Assembly (NCBI GenBank): GCA_047630275.1
Contig: JBLHVN010000002.1
Coordinates: 558,001 to 622,000, forward strand
DNA: 64,000 nt
Origin: GCA-2720865 sp047630275
GTDB taxonomy: Bacteria > Bdellovibrionota > Bacteriovoracia > Bacteriovoracales > Bacteriovoracaceae
Reading direction: 5' to 3'
Part shown: piece after piece, positions 43,266 to 51,805 of the stretch
How positions within the stretch are numbered: the stretch's first letter is position 1
How the letters are laid out: each line of letters opens with the position of its first letter
Position numbers and translations under genes: made by a program
The notes under the pieces: model-generated
What the model was told of the DNA's origin: nothing
Database searches by the model: none
Seen by the model: the letters and a program-made list of their open reading frames with translations, nothing else

Positions 43266-43307
43266 GATCAAAACATTTGATCCTTAATACTTAAATAAAA
43301 GTATTAA
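43266..43307. promoter_or_regulatory. Two tandem inverted repeats upstream of the 202-aa lipoprotein gene
   Basis: GATCAAA/TTTGATC (43266-43282, 3-base spacer) is followed by TTAATACTT/AAGTATTAA (43284-43307, 6-base spacer). Both are perfect. They lie 15-56 bases from the start of the lipoprotein gene and could be operators, or partly a transcript end for the gene at 43409. Confidence 0.45.
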
Positions 43308-43408
43308 AGGACAGTTACAACGTATCATTTTCGAAAATGCTTAAATGTTAGGGGATTGTGATTAAATGACAGGAACTTGTTAACTTTTAGGGCCAAAGAA
43401 GGACCAGT

Positions 43409-44722
43409 TTATTTACATTCTTTCTTCTCTCGGCAAAAGTATCTTAAGGTATGAATCTGCTTTACTGAATCATTGGCATCATTATGAGCAATATTAACCT
43501 GACCGATTTCTGGAGAACCTGGGTTGGTTTCAATCATATAGCCTTCGCTTGTTCTACGCCCCTTCTTTCCTTCCGCTCTTAATTTATCATATTCTTCTTT
43601 TGAGACTTCTTCATATTCTTTAGACATGGCCACGGCCGGTGGATAAGTCACAACATCGTCGGCTCCAATTCTCATCTGGTTTTGAGGGGCACATTTCCCA
43701 TCAGGCATATGGAAACTCATAGAAGCGTGTGCATTACTATCTCTTATACAGATAATCCTAACTCCATTTTCAACATAGGCTTTGGTCGCTAAAACAACAT
43801 GGGCCGCCAAGCCATTATCTTTTGGAGAAAAAAGAAGTTGAGTATTTAATTTAAAGCGCTCGTTAGTCGAAACTCGCTCAAAGAGCTTATCTATCTTTTT
43901 ACTAGACATTGATTTCCCACCACGAAGGATCTGACCTACCCCTTGTCTTGTCATTGATTTCTCTCCCCATTCGTTCGCAACAGCATTTCCAAGTGCTAAT
44001 TCAAGAGAGGGGTAACTTGAAGAAAATTCTCTTAAATTGGAAAAACTTGGAATCTCCCGCGGAATATTATGTTTGATATCGTAAATAACTTTCTCAAAAT
44101 AGCCTAACCACCTTTCATCACCTTCTTCACATGTCTTCTCTTTAACGCAAGGAACCTCTTGATTCGGTCTAAAGAACCCAAGCCTATTGAACTTTGAAGT
44201 CATGGAAGCGTGTCCCCAACAATAACCTGCTGTCATAGGGTTATCACTATATGCATCTGCGTAAGGATCATTTCGAAAGGCAAGGCAGTTATCTTCACTT
44301 GCATCAAAGGATTTATTATCTGGATGATCAAATATAGTAAGATCGTCCGGACAAAGAGTATCGCAGCTACAAGTTTCACTTGGTGGGCAATCTCCCCAAG
44401 ACTTACAAGAGCAAACTTTCTCTGCAACTTTCTTTAAATCCTCAGAGAGCCCATTAAAGGCATCCTCTGTTATCATCTTACCACCAACTTTATAAAGACA
44501 ATCGCTGCTTAATTTTAAGTCTGAAGAACCTTCTTTTTTCTCATCCGTTTCTTTTACATAGCTATCATAAGTATTTCCGGTAATCGCATTATAGCCAGAT
44601 TTCATCCAGCTAATTGGTGCTGTTATAATATTGGTAGCTAAGTTCTTAGTTGCAATCCATGTCTGGCATGAGATCAAGATAAGAGTTAAAAGAATAAAGA
44701 GGTACTTTAAAGGCTTTTTCAT
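43409..44722 (-). CDS. Papain-like cysteine peptidase-type lipoprotein
   Basis: A lipoprotein signal ends LILISC (Cys 19). A cysteine cluster lies near residues 104-124 (CSCKSWGDC, CSCDTLC). The likely catalytic domain starts at TAGYCWGHASMTSKFNRLG, where Cys 168 in a C-W-G-H context resembles the papain nucleophile motif. His 308 in GLAAHVVLATKAY and IRDSNAH (Asp 328/Asn 330) are spaced as in the papain-like His-strand-Asn arrangement. The assignment is by motif only. It overlaps the preceding helical-repeat gene by 4 bases, forming an operon of exported proteins. Confidence 0.6.
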   Translation of the reverse strand: MKKPLKYLFILLTLILISCQTWIATKNLATNIITAPISWMKSGYNAITGNTYDSYVKETDEKKEGSSDLKLSSDCLYKVGGKMITEDAFNGLSEDLKKVAEKVCSCKSWGDCPPSETCSCDTLCPDDLTIFDHPDNKSFDASEDNCLAFRNDPYADAYSDNPMTAGYCWGHASMTSKFNRLGFFRPNQEVPCVKEKTCEEGDERWLGYFEKVIYDIKHNIPREIPSFSNLREFSSSYPSLELALGNAVANEWGEKSMTRQGVGQILRGGKSMSSKKIDKLFERVSTNERFKLNTQLLFSPKDNGLAAHVVLATKAYVENGVRIICIRDSNAHASMSFHMPDGKCAPQNQMRIGADDVVTYPPAVAMSKEYEEVSKEEYDKLRAEGKKGRRTSEGYMIETNPGSPEIGQVNIAHNDANDSVKQIHTLRYFCREKKECK

Positions 44723-45546
44723 TCAAGCCCCTTAAGCGCGCTCAGGAGATGCTTTCTGTTGGTTGCTCTTTTTGTAAAATAGCGCTCTAAATTATGTAAG
44801 TTCTTTGAAGAGATTCTCCCTTTGTTTAAGTATTCAGTAAGGGAAGTGCAGATAAGGATTGAATAGCTCCAATCCTTTGGGTACTTTTTCATTTTATCAT
44901 AGCAATGAAGCTTTTCAGCTTTTACCTTTTTCTTATTCACTAATACATTGAGAAGATCATGTTCGATCTTATAACCTACATTTAAAGTTTCGATTCCCAT
45001 TTTATCAATCAACTGAAATGCTTCTCTATATTTCTTCTCAATGATAAAGTTCCTTCTTTTCTCTTCAGTAATATTGAATTCAAGAATTTTATTTTTCAGA
45101 TTTTTAAATTCATTTTCTCCAATTTCTTTTTGTTTTAAGCCGATAAACTTATAGTACTTGATCAAGTCTTGATTTCTTCCCGTCGAATATTTAGGGTTCT
45201 CTTTATAAAAAGCTTCTAAATTCTTTAAATCTTTCTTAAGCTGGGTTTTATCGTTATCTTGGAATGAGATTTGAGCTAACCCGACTAGAGCTTCAGTTTT
45301 ATCAGCCTGAAAGGTTGAGGATCTCACTTTTTGAAAGTACTTCTTAGCAAAGCTAAACTTTTCGTAAGTATAAAGCTCTCTGGCCATTAAGAGGTTTAGA
45401 TAAAACTCTCTTTCTGCCCCAATCTTTTTAGCATCCATTTTAGAAAGGATCTTATCTTCGACCTCTTTAAGCTTAGTATCAGAGAGGAACTCTTCAGCAT
45501 AAAGAGAAGAGCTTAGCAAAATGATAAGAATAAAAGTCCTGAACAT
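44719..45546 (-). CDS. Exported helical-repeat (TPR-like) protein
   Basis: The ATG at 45546 has GGAGAG upstream and opens a signal peptide (MFRTFILIILLSSSLYAEE); the longer frame lacks both. The 275-residue product is mostly helical pairs (LYTYEKFSFAKKYFQKVRSS, EALVGLAQISFQDNDKTQLKK) in a TPR-like pattern. Later charged helices contain KLHCYDKMKKYPKDW. It probably acts as a protein-binding periplasmic factor for the downstream papain-like lipoprotein, whose start overlaps its end. The repeat call is a pattern judgement. Confidence 0.65.
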   Translation of the reverse strand: MFRTFILIILLSSSLYAEEFLSDTKLKEVEDKILSKMDAKKIGAEREFYLNLLMARELYTYEKFSFAKKYFQKVRSSTFQADKTEALVGLAQISFQDNDKTQLKKDLKNLEAFYKENPKYSTGRNQDLIKYYKFIGLKQKEIGENEFKNLKNKILEFNITEEKRRNFIIEKKYREAFQLIDKMGIETLNVGYKIEHDLLNVLVNKKKVKAEKLHCYDKMKKYPKDWSYSILICTSLTEYLNKGRISSKNLHNLERYFTKRATNRKHLLSALKGLE

Positions 45547-45681
45547 GATTAATCTCTCCAGTACTCTTATCGGTATAAAGAAGGTTTGTTTTAAAGATAT
45601 AAACAAAGTAATTTCAAACACTTAAAGACAGATTTAAAGAATCCAAGTGACATAAGCTGCGCTCCAGACTAAAAGAGGCTT

Positions 45682-46128
45682 ATGAAAATAGCCCTCACAA
45701 TTAGCATCCTTCTTCTTAGTTCTTCTCTTTTTTCTGCGGAAGTTTACTTCCAAGGTCCTTGCGATAAAGAATCATTTCTTTCGGCGAAAGTTTCCGGAGA
45801 GAACCTGACAGCGGGAGGCATAACGATTTCAGCCTTAGAAGATTCTAAAACTGAATACATAGGATCCGAAGGTGGTCTTAATTCAGTTATAGGAACCCCA
45901 ATAGGAATGGAGGCGATTGAAGTCATCAGCAACACAAAGATGAGGGCCTATGGTTGGTGTTATGAGATTGATGGGTTTCAACCAGCTGCCATGCCCGATG
46001 AGATTGTCTTAGAAGGAGACGAAGTTATTCGTTGGTTCTTCGCTTATAGCACTTATGAAGATGGAAACTGGAAAGACTATTGCGTTCCTTCTTATGAATT
46101 AAAATCCCCTTTTATTTGCCCAGAATAA
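45682..46128 (+). CDS. Small exported protein with DUF4430-like domain (148 aa)
   Basis: A signal peptide of about 18 residues is followed by a beta-rich domain. The C-terminal part, MRAYGWCYEIDGFQPAAMPD then VLEGDEVIRWFFAYSTY, resembles DUF4430, a beta-grasp-like domain at the end of transcobalamin-type and surface proteins (W-x-Y-x-VNG... GDxIxWxY). Four cysteines (GPCDKE, GWCYE, YCVPS, FICPE) suggest disulfides. Its stop abuts that of thpR on the other strand. Confidence 0.65.
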   Translation: MKIALTISILLLSSSLFSAEVYFQGPCDKESFLSAKVSGENLTAGGITISALEDSKTEYIGSEGGLNSVIGTPIGMEAIEVISNTKMRAYGWCYEIDGFQPAAMPDEIVLEGDEVIRWFFAYSTYEDGNWKDYCVPSYELKSPFICPE

Positions 46129-46686
46129 TTAGTTATTTAAAGGGATCTCTAAAAGCTCGTTGTACCTTTGAGGTCCCCCTAAGCTTTCATATAAAACAAA
46201 CTTATCCACATCAAAAAGAGTTTCTTGCTTTAATTTATAGTCTTCCCCAAGCCTCTTAAGATTTCTTGGAACTCTCATTCTGCATAAAGTGAGATGGGGA
46301 ACAAAAGGTTTTTGATCAAAGGCGATCTGATCATTTCCAAGTGAAAACCTAATCTTCTCTGCTAGTCCTGAGATTTCATCAGAGCCTCTACCGGCTCCGA
46401 CCCAAAGGACTCTCCCTTCATCGAGACTAGGAAAAGCGCCATAGCCACGTATCCCTAATTTGAAGCCCTCACCCCAGTCTTGTTCTTTAAGCCTTGTTTC
46501 AAGTTCTAGTTTCTTGCTAAGGGGAATTTGACCTATAAAGGCCAGAGTAAAATGCCAATTATGGGCAGGGGTCATCTTATCTTTTTTATACCGCGATAAA
46601 GATTGCCATGTATTTTGTTTTAATTTCTTACGGACTTCATCACTAATGGGAACTCCCAAGAATAATCGGCCACTCATCGCTTCCAT
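46129..46686 (-). CDS. thpR: RNA 2',3'-cyclic phosphodiesterase ThpR (LigT-like)
   Basis: 2H-family phosphodiesterase that opens 2',3'-cyclic phosphates. It has 185 residues. Both catalytic motifs are present: HFTLAFIGQI (HxTx) and HLTLCRMR (HxTx), with RLFLGVPI at the start as in the family. The start could also be at MSGRL, three residues in. The divergent mltA begins only 28 bases away. Biological substrates are uncertain. Confidence 0.92.
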   Translation of the reverse strand: MEAMSGRLFLGVPISDEVRKKLKQNTWQSLSRYKKDKMTPAHNWHFTLAFIGQIPLSKKLELETRLKEQDWGEGFKLGIRGYGAFPSLDEGRVLWVGAGRGSDEISGLAEKIRFSLGNDQIAFDQKPFVPHLTLCRMRVPRNLKRLGEDYKLKQETLFDVDKFVLYESLGGPQRYNELLEIPLNN

Positions 46687-46702
46687 GTTCTTATATTAAG
46701 GC

Positions 46703-46708
46703 TATAAT
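46703..46708 (+). promoter_or_regulatory. TATAAT box close to the mltA start
   Basis: A perfect TATAAT lies 6 bases before the mltA ATG, so transcription from it would begin at or near the start codon (leaderless or nearly so). No strong -35 element is visible. The whole intergenic space shared with divergent thpR is 28 bases. Confidence 0.35.
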
Positions 46709-46714
46709 GATTCC

Positions 46715-47899
46715 ATGAAAACTCTAATACTCTTACTACTCATTTTTACTTCCTGCGCCAGAATGGATGTTGAAGACCCCGATTTAGCCATGAGACCCAT
46801 TCAGCATGACTTAGAGCTATCTGATGATTTAAACCTAGAAGACTTCAAGAAAGGCTTAAAGGTTCATATTGATATCCTCTTAAAGAGTCCTGCTAGGGTC
46901 CTAAACTTCGGAGGAATGAAGGTCTTTGCTAAGGATTACGCCTTCTCTTTGAAGAAGTTAATCCCTATAAAAGAAAAGAAAGAGCTCTTAGCTTATATAA
47001 AAAGTCATTTTATCATCCATGAAGTTTACGGAAAGAAGTCGTGGGGAGAGATCCTTCTAACGAGTTATTATGAACCAGTCTACCCAGCTAGACGGAAGCC
47101 TACTGAAAAATACTCTCAACCTCTTTATAAACTCCCTCCTGATCTTGTTGAGATAGACCTGCCTAGTTTTTCAGTCCCAAGCATTGCAGACTTTGAAACC
47201 AAGAGAAAGAAGGTTTCCGGTAGAATGTTAAAAAAAGGACTGCCTTTTCCCAAGATTGTTCCTCACTACTCCCGAGAGGAAATTGATATTGAAAAGAAAC
47301 TTGAAGGTCAGGGCCTAGAGCTCTATTACCTCGACCCTATTCATTCTTTCTTTTTACAAATTCAGGGCTCCGGCGTTTTAGAGTTGCCCAATAAAAAAAG
47401 AGTCCGTGTCGGTTATGCCGGTCAAAACGGCTGGGTCTATGAAAGTATTGGTAAACATTTATTTGATATAATCCCAAGAGAAGAGATGAGTTTACAAAGG
47501 ATTGAAGAACACCTCCGTACTCTTAGTAAAAAAGACCTTTTAGATTTTCTTAAGATAAACCCAAGCTATGTTTTTTTCAAACATCTTAAGGGCAGGGGGC
47601 TTACCACTTTTGGCAATGAAGTTGTTCCAGGCAGAACTCTTGCTATAGATAGCTCTCTTTTTCCTCTTGGTGCCCTTGGTTACCTAAGCTTTCAAAAACC
47701 TTTCTATGCCGATGACTCCGTAGAAGTTCCGACTAGCTACGAAGAAACTTCTCGCTTAGTTTTAGCACAAGATACAGGGGGAGCTATTAAGTCAACGGGC
47801 AGGGCTGATCTTTTCTGGGGAGAGGGACCAGAGGCCCTTCGTTATGCAGGAACCATGAGGCATAGTGCGAAATTGTGGTTTCTCATTCCTAAGCAGTGA
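46715..47899 (+). CDS. mltA: Membrane-bound lytic murein transglycosylase A (MltA)
   Basis: Lipoprotein that cleaves glycan strands with formation of anhydro-MurNAc. The lipoprotein signal ends IFTSC. The MltA domain (about residues 100-260) contains LTSYYEPVYPA, YLDPIHSFFLQIQGSGVLEL and VRVGYAGQNGW. The C-terminal 3D domain has SLFPLGALGYLSF and VLAQDTGGAIKSTGRADLFWG with the catalytic-site aspartates. Length (394) is normal. The downstream gene on the other strand begins at the next base. Confidence 0.95.
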   Translation: MKTLILLLLIFTSCARMDVEDPDLAMRPIQHDLELSDDLNLEDFKKGLKVHIDILLKSPARVLNFGGMKVFAKDYAFSLKKLIPIKEKKELLAYIKSHFIIHEVYGKKSWGEILLTSYYEPVYPARRKPTEKYSQPLYKLPPDLVEIDLPSFSVPSIADFETKRKKVSGRMLKKGLPFPKIVPHYSREEIDIEKKLEGQGLELYYLDPIHSFFLQIQGSGVLELPNKKRVRVGYAGQNGWVYESIGKHLFDIIPREEMSLQRIEEHLRTLSKKDLLDFLKINPSYVFFKHLKGRGLTTFGNEVVPGRTLAIDSSLFPLGALGYLSFQKPFYADDSVEVPTSYEETSRLVLAQDTGGAIKSTGRADLFWGEGPEALRYAGTMRHSAKLWFLIPKQ

Positions 47900-48415
47900 T
47901 TATTTCTTAGAGCCTTTTAGCATCTTATTAAAAGCATCTTTGATATTTTTCTCAAAGGCTTCCTTGTTAAATTTTATCTTTCCATTGGAATCAATATTCT
48001 TTAGTTTTGAATACCTCTGGCAAGCTAGAGGTTCATTATAGTCACAACCTTTTTTTAGATACTCTCTTCTTTTAATCTTATCTATACTGGCAAGAATGAG
48101 GCAATGAACTCCATTTCCACTCCGGCATCCAAACTCTGCCATAGCAATCATTTCATTCATCATAGGAGTAGGCATTTTATCTTGAACATAGACAACATAG
48201 GTACAAAGGAACTGGGTTCCATTGAGACAGCCCTGTTCAATTTTTCTATACTTCTTAAGAGTAATACTTCCTTCACTAATCCATTTTCGACAAAGTCCCT
48301 CGTCCATATTGTGCAAACACATAAGTTCCTCAATAAAAGAGTCGGATAATTTAAAGCTCGATGCATTTGAGACAGATAAATTACTTAAAAATAGGATTAA
48401 TAAAATGATCTTCAT
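47900..48415 (-). CDS. Exported Sel1-like, cysteine-paired protein (171 aa)
   Basis: A signal peptide of about 18 residues precedes three short helical units with regularly spaced cysteine pairs (EQGCLNGTQFLCTY, EFGCRSGNGVHCLI, KKGCDYNEPLACQRYS). The spacing resembles Sel1-like Helicobacter cysteine-rich protein repeats, where each disulfide staples a helix pair. A basic tail follows. It is probably a periplasmic protein-binding factor. Family membership is inferred from spacing. Confidence 0.65.
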   Translation of the reverse strand: MKIILLILFLSNLSVSNASSFKLSDSFIEELMCLHNMDEGLCRKWISEGSITLKKYRKIEQGCLNGTQFLCTYVVYVQDKMPTPMMNEMIAMAEFGCRSGNGVHCLILASIDKIKRREYLKKGCDYNEPLACQRYSKLKNIDSNGKIKFNKEAFEKNIKDAFNKMLKGSKK

Positions 48416-48443
48416 ACTCTATTGATGATAAAATAGAACCGTT

Positions 48444-49841
48444 TTGGAAACTATTAAAAAATTTTACCGACAAGCCTTCTCCCCGACTTCTATTGCTAGT
48501 CTAGTTTACTTCCGTGTTCTTTTTGGACTGATTATGCTGTGGGAGGTCTTTCGTTATTTTGGAAATGGCTGGATTCACACTTATTATATCAAGCCTCAGT
48601 TCAACTTCACTTATTGGGGATTCCACTGGATCAAGCCACTAGTTCCTACTGGAATGTATGCGGTTTGGATCTTAATAGGAATTTGTTCAATCTTAATCGC
48701 ATTAGGTCTTTTCTACAGATTAGCTTGCATATGTTTTTTCTTTCTTTTTAGTTATATCTTTCTCTTATCAAAGACTCATTACTTGAATCACTTTTACTTT
48801 GTGATCTTAATTTCTTTTATAATGATCTTTATCAATCCACACAAAGCATTCTCCTTGGATTTAAAGAGAGGGGCCGTCAAAGAATCTGACACCATTCTCA
48901 ACTGGGAACTTTGGCTTTTAAAATTTCAAATGGGTGTGGTCTACTTTTTTGGAGGTATAGCTAAGATTGATCCGGACTGGATAACTGGAATTCCCCTTAA
49001 CAAATGGATCAACCCACAAAAGTTCGCTCCCTTTGTAAGTGACCTTCTAGGCCATAAGCTGACTCCAGTTCTATTAAGCTGGTCTGGGCTTCTATTAGAC
49101 CTCTTTGTCGTTCCAGCTCTTCTCTATAAGAAAACAAGACCTTTTGCTCTTATTTCACTAGCGCTCTTTCATGTATCAAATCATTTTCTTTTTAAGATTG
49201 GAATCTTTCCTTGGTTTAGCTTAGGTATTTCCTTTTTGTTCCTAGCTTCAGATTTCCCTTTAACTATTTATGAAAGGTTAAAAAAGATCCAAGTGAGACG
49301 ACCAAAGGTCTCAAAGCTAAAAGAAGTTTCAAGCCTATCTCAAAATCAAAGGTATCTAGCGATAGGAATTACTTTCTTTGTTTTATATAACTGCCTAATG
49401 CCTCTTAGACATTATTTCTACAAAGGGGATACCCATTGGACAGAGCTTGGACACTCCTACGCCTGGCGGATGAAACTTAGAGATAAAAAGGTCTATAATC
49501 CTACCTTTTATTTTTACGATAGGGATACTGGTGATAAATGGGAAGAAAAAGCATCTAACCGTTTAAGTAAACGCCAATGGAGGATCATGGGTGGTCATCC
49601 TGAAATGATCCTCTCCTATGTAGCCTTTCTTAAAAGAAACTACGCTAAAAGAGGAAGGAAAAATCTAAGGATTAGAGTAAAGGCCTATGTCTCACTAAAC
49701 TTTAGGCCTAAACAAAGGATCATCAAGAAGCACTACGACCTTGAGAACGTCTCTGACTGCCTTTTGTGCAACCCTGATTGGATAAATCCTCTAGAAGAAG
49801 GAAATAAGAGGTCTTTTAAAAAAGCCTTTAATCAACTCTAA
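48444..49841 (+). CDS. Vitamin K-dependent gamma-carboxylase-like membrane protein (HTTM)
   Basis: A 465-residue polytopic protein homologous to gamma-glutamyl carboxylase (HTTM domain). The core motif VVYFFGGIAKIDPDW aligns with human GGCX around the catalytic Lys 218 (here Lys 174). LFHVSNHFLFKIGIFPW corresponds to the FHCMNSQLFSIGMFPW helix. After about seven helices a soluble C-terminal part begins near residue 290. The start is a TTG at 48444 without a clear ribosome binding site, so the N terminus is uncertain. Substrate protein and quinone cofactor are unknown. Confidence 0.88.
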   Translation: METIKKFYRQAFSPTSIASLVYFRVLFGLIMLWEVFRYFGNGWIHTYYIKPQFNFTYWGFHWIKPLVPTGMYAVWILIGICSILIALGLFYRLACICFFFLFSYIFLLSKTHYLNHFYFVILISFIMIFINPHKAFSLDLKRGAVKESDTILNWELWLLKFQMGVVYFFGGIAKIDPDWITGIPLNKWINPQKFAPFVSDLLGHKLTPVLLSWSGLLLDLFVVPALLYKKTRPFALISLALFHVSNHFLFKIGIFPWFSLGISFLFLASDFPLTIYERLKKIQVRRPKVSKLKEVSSLSQNQRYLAIGITFFVLYNCLMPLRHYFYKGDTHWTELGHSYAWRMKLRDKKVYNPTFYFYDRDTGDKWEEKASNRLSKRQWRIMGGHPEMILSYVAFLKRNYAKRGRKNLRIRVKAYVSLNFRPKQRIIKKHYDLENVSDCLLCNPDWINPLEEGNKRSFKKAFNQL

Positions 49842-50005
49842 TACATGTGTTATAAAATATTTATGAAGAGTCAAAATCAAGCTATTCTTAACCCTATTCA
49901 TTTATCCTGCACCTACTCAGGAGTAATCCTTCCTTCAATTTTCAAATAACAATTGCCCTTTAAATATTGAGAAACTTTTTACTATTCTTAAATTAAGAGG
50001 AAATG

Positions 50006-50497
50006 ATGACTAAAAAACAAGATGATAAGATTGGCAAAGCCGTTGATATTGAAAATATTGATCTAGAACAGATGAAGTTAAAGACTGTGGATCTTCCGGG
50101 CCTTGTTGAATATGCCCATTCAGTTGGAGGCTTTAGTGTCGTCCCTACAGAGCAAGGAGTAATCAAGGGCCGCGCCATGAATGCCATGCAAGAGCAAACT
50201 CAAGAAAGGCTCGATATGATTCTAGAGCAAATGAGGACCTTGGCCAAACAAGCAAAAGAGATTCAAGACCGAGTTGAGATCTCTCATTATGTCTACGATG
50301 CAGAGATAAAGTTCGAACCCGTGATTGGAAAGAAGTATTTTCTTTATGAAAAAGAAGATGGTGCTAAGCTCTTAAGTCTTATAGGACCAAAGGACTGGGG
50401 CAACTCAAAGAGCTTTAAGACCTGCCTAGCACAAGTCAGGCTCTTATCCGATCATACTTGGAAGGTACTTGAGCGTTTTGACCAAGATACAGAGTAG
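50006..50497 (+). CDS. DUF2452 protein (C1orf50-like)
   Basis: Soluble protein of about 163 residues that matches DUF2452 well: DLPGLVEYAHSVGGFSVVPTE, KGRAMNAMQEQTQERLDMIL, IQDRVEISHYVYDAEIKFEP and GKKYFLYEKEDG...LSLIGPKDWG. The family is conserved from bacteria to animals with no firm function. Two ATGs are adjacent; the second (50006) has better spacing from GAGGAA. It is monocistronic or leads into the next membrane gene after 29 bases. Confidence 0.85.
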   Translation: MTKKQDDKIGKAVDIENIDLEQMKLKTVDLPGLVEYAHSVGGFSVVPTEQGVIKGRAMNAMQEQTQERLDMILEQMRTLAKQAKEIQDRVEISHYVYDAEIKFEPVIGKKYFLYEKEDGAKLLSLIGPKDWGNSKSFKTCLAQVRLLSDHTWKVLERFDQDTE

Positions 50498-50526
50498 GCC
50501 CACTCTTACCCCTTTAAACTTTCTCA

Positions 50527-51180
50527 ATGCTTTGGCAAAATAGAACAATGCAAACCGAAGCATTGAGCACAAGAAGATTAACGTCAACCTTAACCATAGC
50601 CTTAGTCCCTATAGTTTTAGGTGTTCTTATTTATTCTTATTGGCTCTACCAATACTTTTATCACTATGAACTTTTTCCCCTTGAAGGAAAGATTCAAACC
50701 ATTGGCTTCGCGCTTTTAGTTATAACTGTACCAGCAAATTTCTTAGGGCTCCTTTTTCTTTTTATTCCTTGGAGTAAGAACAAAGAGGAGATTAAACAAA
50801 ATGCTAGCCTAAAGAAAAAATACACCTCTTTACTCATCCTCCTCCTGGCCAATTACGCTATTGGAGCTGGAATTATCTATAACTATAACTGGCTTACAAA
50901 AACCATCAGTCTCGAATTTCAAAATGATTACCCAGAGAGGCTAAGAGACCTAGTGATTGTTCTTCCAAATGGAGATGCCGTTCATCTTGATAAAGTTGAG
51001 CAAGGCTCCACTCTTGTGGCCAGGGTAATGCAAAAAGGAGAGGGTCCTATTGGGCTAATTGCCGAGGATGCTGAAGGAATTAAGGTAAGGGAAGTCATCA
51101 TCCCTAAACCCCCAAAAGGTATGGGAGGCCGAGTCAAAATCCGTCTTACCCCTGAGTTCACCCTTAAAAAGCTGCGGTAG
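50527..51180 (+). CDS. Membrane protein of unknown function (217 aa)
   Basis: Three hydrophobic helices (LTSTLTIALVPIVLGVLIYS, IQTIGFALLVITVPANFLGL, YTSLLILLLANYAIGAGII) are followed by a 90-residue, probably periplasmic beta domain (LRDLVIVLPNGDAVHLDKVEQG, then GGRVKIRLTPEF). No family is recognised. The start could be at 50527 or at the next ATG (50548); neither has a good ribosome binding site. Confidence 0.7.
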   Translation: MLWQNRTMQTEALSTRRLTSTLTIALVPIVLGVLIYSYWLYQYFYHYELFPLEGKIQTIGFALLVITVPANFLGLLFLFIPWSKNKEEIKQNASLKKKYTSLLILLLANYAIGAGIIYNYNWLTKTISLEFQNDYPERLRDLVIVLPNGDAVHLDKVEQGSTLVARVMQKGEGPIGLIAEDAEGIKVREVIIPKPPKGMGGRVKIRLTPEFTLKKLR

Positions 51181-51227
51181 ATTATTTCAATTGACTATAT
51201 GAACGAAAAGGGCGAATTTCTTCGTCC

Positions 51228-51704
51228 ATGACTAGCGAAACAGAGATACAAGACTACAGCCAGACCCAATCCTTAGATAAGGTGGGGATCTTCCTGTCAG
51301 CACTATGCGTTATCCACTGTTTGGCCACCCCTTTCTTGATCATCTTAAGCCCATGGTTAGGCAGCTACTTTGACTCAAAGTGGTCTCACCTCGGGATCTT
51401 TATCTTTATCGTCCCTGTAGCCTACTTCACTTTTTATCGCTTTTATAAGAACCATAGAAACAAGAAGCCAATGATCCTAGGGACTATCGGAATCTTTATC
51501 TTAGGTGTTGCTCTTCTAAGCCCAGGACATAGCTGGGAGATTGCCCATGATGAACTTCACAATCACAGCGAAGAGCATTTCAATTATATCGATACAATCA
51601 TCAACATCGTGGGGTCAATAATCCTTATGGTGGGCCATTGGATGAATATCAAGATTCATAGGAATACCAAAACAGCAGATGATTGCTGTCATCATCACCC
51701 TTAA
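51228..51704 (+). CDS. MerC-domain membrane protein
   Basis: A 158-residue protein with four helices. The MerC signature is at the start: DKVGIFLSALCVIHCLATPF, with the two cysteines expected in the first helix. A histidine-rich loop (HDELHNHSEEHFN) and a C-terminal CCHHHP tail could bind metal. MerC proteins transport mercuric ion in mer operons, but no other mer genes are nearby. A general metal or small-molecule transport role is more likely here. Confidence 0.85.
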   Translation: MTSETEIQDYSQTQSLDKVGIFLSALCVIHCLATPFLIILSPWLGSYFDSKWSHLGIFIFIVPVAYFTFYRFYKNHRNKKPMILGTIGIFILGVALLSPGHSWEIAHDELHNHSEEHFNYIDTIINIVGSIILMVGHWMNIKIHRNTKTADDCCHHHP

Positions 51705-51805
51705 CAGACAATAGCACTCAGTTAATTCTTTCCTTCTTCGTTGAAAATTAGAACTTTGCTAAAATATGAAATAAGATAGGTCACCTAATTGGAGAAACTC
51801 GTTAT

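Noticed and set aside
46202..46210. Perfect DnaA box in thpR
   Set aside because: Isolated, inside a coding region, and one such match in 64 kb is expected by chance.
51228..51704. Mercury-resistance operon
   Set aside because: Only a MerC-like gene is present; no merR, merA, merP or merT nearby.
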